This document shows, in pieces, positions 12,508 to 35,312 of a DNA stretch of 35,312 nt; position 1 is the stretch's first letter, and each line of letters starts with the position of its first letter. The position numbers and the translations under genes are program-made. Below the pieces are notes generated by a model. That model had not been told where the DNA came from. It did no database searches and saw only the letters and a list, made by a program, of their open reading frames with translations. The stretch is from Saccoglossus kowalevskii (taxonomy: Eukaryota > Hemichordata > Enteropneusta > Harrimaniidae), in assembly GCF_000003605.2 (NCBI RefSeq), contig NW_003122410.1, positions 635,510-670,821 of the forward strand, written 5' to 3'.

Positions 12508-15500
12508 ATGACTGGTATAACACTTGACGATATTGTTTTTCCCGCAGTGGTGTCCTTACTTGCAGGATTTCAGTTAGGTTAGTGGTTTACTGTAATTAAC
12601 GTTATGGGAGTATTGTTGGGGTACGTTGAGCTAACAATGGCAGATATATTACCTCGTATCGAGGTTTTTATGATGAGATGGAAGGGGTGGTTAATTAGGA
12701 CACTTGACGATATTGTTTCTCCCAGCAGTGGTGTCATTACTTGCAGGATTTTAGTTAGGTTAGTGGTGTACTATAACTAACCTGACTAACGTTATGGGAG
12801 TATCGTTAGGGTACGTTGAGCTAACAATGGCAGATATATTACCTCGCATCGAGGTTTTTATGATTAAATAGGAAGGGGTGGTTAATTAGGATACATAGTC
12901 GGACTGCGAGTTTGCCGTTTTATGTTACATAACAACATACCAGTATTTGATATACTCTAGAATGCAGTCAATATCGCAGTGTCGTTTTTTCAGCAAGGGT
13001 ATAGTAGTATATTTAGTATTAGGGACATACACGGTAGTACATGCCGATCATTGCGAAGAAGGTCGTCGTCATTCCGTTAAAAGTGTTTACTAGTACTTGT
13101 CCAATTGGAACATTATTAGATTCGACTCGATTAGGTCTCGAACACGGGGTTTGGGCGGTGTTTGGGATGAGACAAGACTGCGCCTACTAATCATGTTGCA
13201 TGAGAATACCTCGACTGCCAGCTCATCCCCCCCACAAATACTATCATGATTTTCAACGTGCCCTGTCTTTTGTACATCCGAGCTGAGTGGTAAAACGTTA
13301 CTCTCCTGATGATGTCTCTTCTCACACTCATTCAATACAAAGTATCTCGTTCATCTTTATATGTTCATTTATTAGGATATGGCAGCTGTATGTCCATGTG
13401 ACTCAACATGTGCTCTTTACGAGCCCCCCCCCCCCAACACGAGTTACTCTACCCTAGTGCTGCCGTATCTACACGTTCCCAGTAACACTAGCCATATTGG
13501 CATTTAATCTACAGTAATTAATCTATTCTACTCTTATCGAATTGTTGTTTTTATTTCGAGTATTGAATATCCCCGACTGGAGCTAGTTAAGTCCCAGTCA
13601 GCAAAAATAAGATATTCTGGGTCAGTGTCCGGGCACAGCGTACTGTCTATTTATGCACGATCGATTTAAAATACAAATGGTGACTCCTCATTTATTTGGG
13701 GTTATCAAAATATGATACGTTTGTGATCACTAATCAAACAACTGTACTACCACTATGGGTTCATAGCTCTACTTGTGTACATGTGCGTCATTTGTGACAA
13801 TTTTTTTCTGCGAGATTTTGGACTTTTCATCAATCTTTTTCGATTTTGCCTGTCTACTGACACTTTGAGTGATTAGTAAACCATACATTTCATTATTATG
13901 AATATATTTTATCGATGGAACAAATTACTGAATTAAAAGCACACAGTACTTAGTCTCATTTTCAACCTCACAGTTGCCTCCCACAATGCAGTGTTGCACC
14001 CTGAATATGTTGGTACTAATGAGTCCATTTCTTCCTCCTTTTAACTTTAATTGTAATGACTAACATTGAAACATTTTTTGGCACAGTGCTCAACTTGGGA
14101 AACATGTTGCCATGGAAATCACTTTGAACATTAAACAATGAAGACTAAATTGCAATAACTAACTAAATTAATTGAATTATAACCTGTCTGTGTTTACTAG
14201 GTACCTTTGCAAAAGCTGTTGGTGGATTACGAAAAAAGTATAATATCAAGCCGCCAGCAGTTACTGGAGCTGCAGAATTTGAAAGAGGGCTACGTGCACA
14301 GTATGTATATTATATTACTCTTCAGCTAACAGAGAGGCATTTGAATAGAGATCATTCACGATATTTGGGTGCGCATTACTGTTCTCACCCCTCACATTTA
14401 CTATGAACAGTGCTCTTAATTCAGACTAAGCTTGTTATAGTGAACACCATTATTTTACATTTATCTTACAGACAGAATGCAATAGAGTTTACACCACTAT
14501 TTTTAATCATATTATGGATATCTGCGATTTTCTTCCATCCAGGTGAGTGACATGTATCTTATCTAGAGCAACTTCCAACTATTTTATGAATATCTGCAAC
14601 ATTCCATCTGTTGAGGGCGCTTTTCTAATTGACACCTTGTTTTTCTTTCAGTGGTTGCATCCGTTTCAGGTTTGGTCTACCTTTTTGGGCGTAATAGGTA
14701 CTTCAAGGGGTATCTCAAATCAGCCGATGGCAGGTAAGCAAGACTCACTAGTTATTACAATATATTTCATATGGTAAAAAAGAAGTGGGTAACTTTTGGA
14801 GTGGGAATGAAAATAACATTCAATAAATTTGTGAACGTTTAGAGACTGACCATGATTCAATTTGGAAAAAAAATTACAAATATAGATGGGACAGGGGAAC
14901 AGAATAAACTAAGAACAAAGGTTAAAGTTGAACACAGGATCTGTACAAGATGCGACACAAATTCAATTGAGAGTGAATTCCATTATGTTATGAAATGCCC
15001 ACAACATATTACAATTAGGAGCAAATTGTTTGACTCAATTAAAAATAAAACTGTTAATTTCCACTTGATGGATGAAGATTCATAATTTAAATACGTTATG
15101 GGCAACACTTCCACATTAATACAGCTTGGCATTTTTATAAAAGAAAGTATGGTAATGTGATACAGTAATTATCAATTCCCTGATTTTTCCAAGCCCTTTT
15201 GTTAAACTGTTTTTGTAGTATGTTTTTGTTTATATATTTAGGAATTGTTATTTAGTTATAGACTGGACTATGTTCTATTCAAAATGGATAATGTCAATAA
15301 AGTTAAAGTTATATATTATCAAGTAAACTTCTCAAACATGTATGACTACCAAATTCAGAATGTAATGAGTTGACCAAATATGGTATTACCCGGTAGGGAG
15401 AGTTAATGTGCTGATTCGACCATACATGGTGATTCAGAAGACTGAATGTTAATTTTTTTTCTGTTTCACAGGTTAGCTCCATTTGAAATAATTGAAGCAG

Positions 15501-15622
15501 GTCTACATCTGTTGCTGTTCCAGTCTATAATTGGAATTACCCAATGTCTTCTACTCAAGTATGCTGGGTTTAATTTGAAAGAAACTGTGTGCTCCTATGT
15601 TCCATTCAAGTCCCCATTTTAG
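12508..15622 (+). CDS. MGST2: MAPEG-family microsomal glutathione transferase, MGST2-like (copy 2)
   Basis: Second, complete MAPEG enzyme of 157 aa with four hydrophobic helices. Exons are 12508-12577, 14201-14300, 14472-14542, 14652-14733 and 15472-15622 (TAG). Their lengths of 70, 100, 71, 82 and 151 nt match copy 1 exactly. The block PPAVTGAAEFERGLRAQQN is nearly that of vertebrate MGST2, so this copy is the more conserved one. By comparison with LTC4S, Arg-30, Arg-51, Asn-55, Glu-58, Tyr-93, Tyr-97 (RYFKGY) and catalytic Arg-104 are all present; Tyr-59 is Phe. The C-terminus (FNLKETVCSYVPFKSPF) shares its pattern with copy 1. Intron 1 begins with a dead duplicate of exon 1, and intron 4 contains a LINE fragment. 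The expected role is conjugation of glutathione to lipid epoxides or reduction of lipid peroxides. The exact substrate, and orthology to MGST2 alone rather than to the MGST2/LTC4S/FLAP ancestor, are open. Confidence 0.94.
12520..12890 (+). repeat. Tandem duplication covering most of exon 1 and the start of intron 1
   Basis: Two consecutive copies, 12520-12699 (180 bp) and 12700-12890 (191 bp), match over nearly their whole length. The second has an extra block of about 11 bp near 12780. Each unit starts at ACACTTGACGATATTG inside exon 1, twelve bases after the start of the ATG, and ends at GGTTAATTAGG in intron 1. Confidence 0.9.
12700..12758 (+). pseudogene. Decayed exon 1 copy of the second MAPEG gene
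   Basis: This is the exon-derived part of the second tandem unit. It lacks the ATG, has one inserted base (CCCAGCAG against CCCGCAG in the true exon) that shifts the frame, and has TTTTAG where the true exon has TTTCAG, making a stop. The donor GTTAGTGG is still intact, so a cryptic 5' splice site survives about 180 bp inside intron 1. Confidence 0.85.
14840..15312 (+). mobile_element. 3' fragment of a non-LTR retrotransposon (LINE) in intron 4
   Basis: A short open frame (14852-15085) includes RICTRC followed by EFHYVMKCP. This gives C-X2-C-X9-H-X4-C, the C-terminal zinc-knuckle-like motif found after the reverse transcriptase in many LINE proteins. The segment ends at CAATAAAGTTAAAGTT near 15296-15311, a typical LINE 3' tail. 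It is inserted in the same orientation as the host gene. The 5' limit is a guess; the polymerase domain is missing, so the copy is dead. Confidence 0.7.
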
Positions 15623-16165
15623 ATAAAAAAAACAGCATCTGTGAAGATTCGTCTTTGTGCTATGTATACAAACACAGGGTTTTGTAATTAAATTTAAAAA
15701 ACTTAGAAAATATTTGTACAGTGGGATTTACATTTATTACCACTTAGATGTATTCCATTTTAATATTAAAAGAATGCCTATGAATGATCAATATAATTTG
15801 TATCCAATCGCCAACGCAACAACACAGTTTATTCATACGTCATTGATACAGAAACAAATACATACATGCTAGTGGTAAGCAAAGCTGAATTCCACTGAAA
15901 GACAGTTTTATATAGTTTTCTTTGCACTTTGATATCTACAGTATTAAAACAACAAGTATCCTTTTTGATCAGGTACTGTTTTCCTCATATGCATGCCAAG
16001 ACAGAACAAATTATGTCTTGTACAATGTATTTCTGAACTGTAAACTATATGAAGATTAAATACCACCTTAGTTCAGGAACGTGGTAGCAGGTGTCAGTTA
16101 CTGCATTCCTATATCACTAGCGTACCAAACTGCACTATCTGATGTTGTTCTATTGAAATTTTTCA

Positions 16166-16171
16166 AATAAA
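16166..16171 (+). terminator. Candidate poly(A) signal AATAAA, second MAPEG gene
   Basis: It lies about 545 bp after the TAG stop. It is the first canonical hexamer I found downstream on this strand, but position is the only support. Confidence 0.4.
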
Positions 16172-16190
16172 TACTAAAAAGATTACTGAT

Positions 16191-16196
16191 TTTATT
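16191..16196 (-). terminator. Candidate poly(A) signal AATAAA, MTMR2
   Basis: The complement TTTATT on the plus strand gives AATAAA on the minus strand, about 1.36 kb after the MTMR2 stop at 17552. A second one lies at 16208-16213, slightly upstream in the transcript. Confidence 0.3.
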
Positions 16197-17551
16197 TACA
16201 GTAGTTGTTTATTAATGTTATTAATAATGATATCGACGCTGTAGCAAGCAGGATGTTAACTTCTATGTAGTGCGTACCACCATACTATTTTGGAGACTGC
16301 GACAATACATGCATAAACAGAAATAAATAGGTATAAAATATTAGATACTGACTAGTAATATCAACTTAGGGCATCTTAGTTATAGATATGGTCCCAAAAA
16401 ATGTTTCTGGTATTTTTTTGCTAAAATTGATATGGCGATGCAATTTTCAAAATTGGTGGGAATAAATTGAATTTGATAACTGTTTCCATTTGCAGATTTT
16501 AAAAGTGCTGTACAAGCACTAATGACCTAAACTATAACCTTGTAGAATACACCTTGTTCCAATGTGCATGAATTCACAAAGATTTTCTCATGCCACCTAA
16601 ATTTAAAATGAGGATGAATCCAGCAATAGTCTCCAAATGAAAAAACCTACATATATCATCTCAGAAAATAATTCAACGGCAACCAACGTGCATCTAATTT
16701 CGTCTGTGAAAAAATATTTCGCCAGACGATTTGTGTGATATTATTTACAAGTGGCGCCAGGATTAAAGACAATTTTAAAACTGTAAAAAAATACCATTAT
16801 ATCCATTGCACAAACTCACCTGAAATTAAGGTGTAGATTTTTTTTCTATTATATTTTTTGAATTAATTAATTGAATTAATTTTGAAAAAAATTAAAAACT
16901 ATATTTTATGAAAATTAACTTCCATGATTGAAGGATGGATTACTAAACCATGAAAAAATACTTTTGTTTGTGCAAATAAATATAACTGTCATGTATTGAA
17001 ATTCTATTGCTCACATTTCTGAAGACTGAATTTCACCAAAATCATTGTGATGCCAGGTGATGAACGCAACTGAAAGCCTCACTGCTGCAGAATGTGGCAG
17101 TTGAGTTGAAGCATATATACAAGGCAGAATTTTAACTGATATGTAAAAAAATTTAAAAAACAAGATGCTCCACGATTGGTCTGATATTCAGGGCTTAGGG
17201 TTTAGTAGCCAATCAGGCACAATGTTGTAAAGTAGGTTGCATTGCCTCGATTTTTTCTTCAATGCAATCCATCTTTCTCTCGAATACAGTCAAATACAAT
17301 ATATTCAGTACATTTTAATGAAAATATGGTTACTGAGATCTCTTTGAGATCAGAAGAGCCACAAGACATTTTTGCCCCTCAAACAGAGATCCATTCCCCC
17401 TGTTATCATGTTGATTGTTCGAAATACCCTGGTTACATGGTCCGGGAAAACACTGGATGCAATGATAATGGCAGGAGTAGAACACTATTTATGGGGAAAG
17501 ACAAGTCTTGTGATCCCATATAAGGTATATTAGTATTGTTTATCCTGGAAT

Positions 17552-33733
<16,182 letters not shown>

Positions 33734-34807
33734 CTGTGCATAACAACAATGTATGATGAATTACCCGGTATATCGGATTAGTTGAAAATGAAGTGATTAG
33801 AGCAACAAGAACAATTATATTTATATAAAATGTGCCTCCACCATCTATAATTTTCCCCTCTTGGCTATCTCTCTCTCTCAAAAAAATGTGATAGCAGTGG
33901 CGGCTAATAAAAAAACCCATCTAAATGAAATATAAATACTGCGAACCAAACTGGCAAAGGATTAGTTTTTATTTATTTTATTTTCTAAAAACTGAAAATT
34001 TCAAACATTATTACAACATATCGCGTGTTGACCCAGTTATATACAAGACATAAATCACATCTCTTGGATACATTGTAACAGCATTGCACAGTGACCTTAT
34101 GTTGAATCCTATATCTGTACTTCACGAAGTTCAAGTAATTTGCCATTGAAGCTACAATGCACTCATGGTAAAGTTAAGGTCATAAAACTCCTTGGTTTAC
34201 TCATAAACAGACTTGCCTCATGTATGCAATCTCAACACTTACAATTTATAACTTGTTTCAATTCAGGACATGAGATACGATTAATTTAAAGACATGATCT
34301 ACCATATTTATTTATATTATGGTCATATTTTGGGAGATCACCAGAACCAAAACATAGCTCTGGGCTATTAATTCCTGGACACCAGATTCAAATAAAAAAA
34401 ATATCAAACATATTCTATACACTGTGCATCCTATTAATTCATGCTCTAACTTTCTCTAAACGTGACGAAGCACTCTTGAAAAACAAAACAGTTATTTTTA
34501 CTAGACAGTCATTGTTTCAGCAAAAGATCACCCAGGTGTTGGTACATTGGTAAATACATTTCAACGTCTTAGGTTGCAAGAATCATTCGTCAATTACTGT
34601 TACTCAAGATATAACTGTTTTACAACAGAATGTTCTGTACCAATCTTGAGTGATTATATTACTTATACTATCACATGTATATTTCTGTGAATTTTATGCG
34701 TTTTGAAACAAATTTCATCGAATCAATAACAATTTTCATGCGTTTTTCAGTTTTGAAAAACTAAATAAATATATTTTCTTCTGGTTGAAGTAGCGGCTGT
34801 GATTTTT
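33734..34807. other. MTMR2 intron or upstream region, no exon recognised
   Basis: This should be the intron before the first visible MTMR2 exon, which starts in phase 0 after an acceptor at 33735-33734. No serine-rich N-terminal exon of the kind usual in MTMR2 was found on the minus strand. The longer copy of a dispersed repeat lies at 34430-34504. Confidence 0.5.
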
Positions 34808-35312
34808 GACTCCCGTGTGCGAAGCACAAAAGGGAGTCTTTGCAGTTACTCTGTCTGTATGTCTGTATGTCTGTATGTCTGTATGTCTGTATGTCTGTAT
34901 GTATGTATGTATGTATGTATGTATGTATATCACTTTTTTTGTTCCACCGTTATCTCAAAAACCACTAATCAAATTTTGGTGAAACTTGGTACATAGATGC
35001 TCTGGGATAATGCACAGAGTTGATTAGGTTTTGGTAAAAATTCATGAATATTAATTACCTAATTTGCATGATAATTAGCTGATTTTTAGCTGTTCCATGA
35101 CTGTTCCACTGATATCTGAAGAACCACTCATTGGATTTTGATGAAACTTGGCACATGGATGCTCTGAACTAGTGCGCAGATTTGATTAGTTTTGGGTAAA
35201 AATCTATGAATATTAATTACCTAATTTGCATAATAATTAACTGATTTTAAGCTTGTTCCATGACTGTTCCACTGATATTTGAAGTACCACTCATTGGATT
35301 TCGATGAAACTT
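34808..35312. mobile_element. Edge-cut Helentron-like element: hairpin, (TATG/TCTG)n and 162-bp tandem core
   Basis: The element opens with a hairpin: GACTCCC (34808-34814) pairs with GGGAGTC (34832-34838), and inside it TGTGC pairs with GCACA. A TCTG/TATG tetranucleotide microsatellite follows at about 34850-34930. Then come tandem units whose GAAACTT word falls at 34981, 35143 and 35306 (spacing 162 and 163 bp). The array runs off the window. The order is the mirror image of the elements at 22130 and 25405. Microsatellite ORFs on both strands are artefacts. Confidence 0.65.

Larger units (their letters stand above)
15623..17551. other. Convergent 3' region between second MAPEG gene and MTMR2
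   Basis: No additional gene is supported. It should hold both 3' untranslated regions. On the plus strand AATAAA occurs at 16166-16171 and 16322-16327; on the minus strand AATAAA reads from 16196 to 16191 and from 16213 to 16208. If these are used, the two transcripts end within tens of bases of each other or overlap. The 93-codon open frame at 17242-17523 has no recognisable motif. Confidence 0.45.

Noticed and set aside
17242-17523. 93-codon plus-strand ORF
   Set aside because: Lies antisense in the probable MTMR2 3' untranslated region; no family motif and no splice context.
34736-34996. ORFs on both strands with Tyr-Ile-His-Thr or Val-Cys-Met repeats
   Set aside because: Translations of the TCTG/TATG microsatellite, not genes.

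Overview
The window is animal nuclear DNA. It is AT-rich, its genes are split by GT-AG introns, and it is crowded with short DNA transposons, tandem repeats and LINE debris. There are no prokaryotic operons, ribosome binding sites, tRNA or rRNA genes. The gene families and the repeat style suggest a marine invertebrate, perhaps a non-vertebrate deuterostome such as a hemichordate or echinoderm. The species cannot be fixed from sequence alone.

Four protein genes were assembled exon by exon; all junctions used keep the reading frame. (1) Minus strand, 436-2767: the 3' part of a FAXDC2-like fatty acid/sterol hydroxylase (four exons seen; last exon(s) beyond the left edge; 5' end uncertain). (2) Plus, 8571-10972, and (3) plus, 12508-15622: two complete tandem MAPEG-family genes of the MGST2/LTC4S type. 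Each has five exons of identical lengths (70, 100, 71, 82 and 151 nt) and predicts 157 aa. (4) Minus, 17552-33733: a myotubularin of the MTM1/MTMR1/MTMR2 group, 15 exons, 588 aa, lacking only the variable N-terminus, which should lie right of the window.

Layout: FAXDC2 and the first MAPEG gene are divergent, separated by about 5.8 kb with no recognised gene. The MAPEG pair is tandem. The second MAPEG gene and MTMR2 converge, with candidate poly(A) signals only tens of bases apart. The MTMR2 introns hold most of the mobile DNA: at least three families of TA-flanked terminal-inverted-repeat elements, two complete and one edge-cut element with a Helentron-like layout, a TGACTCA-rich minisatellite and several dispersed repeat pairs.

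The genes do not form a pathway. The two MAPEG enzymes are glutathione/lipid enzymes of the ER or nuclear membrane, FAXDC2 is a predicted ER membrane di-iron oxidase, and MTMR2 is a phosphoinositide 3-phosphatase. I saw no wholly new gene system. The observations most worth following are: unrelated repeat elements that share one layout (hairpin end, short GACG-like tract, tandem core, matching motif at the other end); a decayed copy of the 5' edge of the MTMR2 catalytic exon beside one of them, with flanking intron sequence also duplicated; a TIR element whose end lies inside a 5' splice site; and a dead tandem copy of the first exon of the second MAPEG gene.
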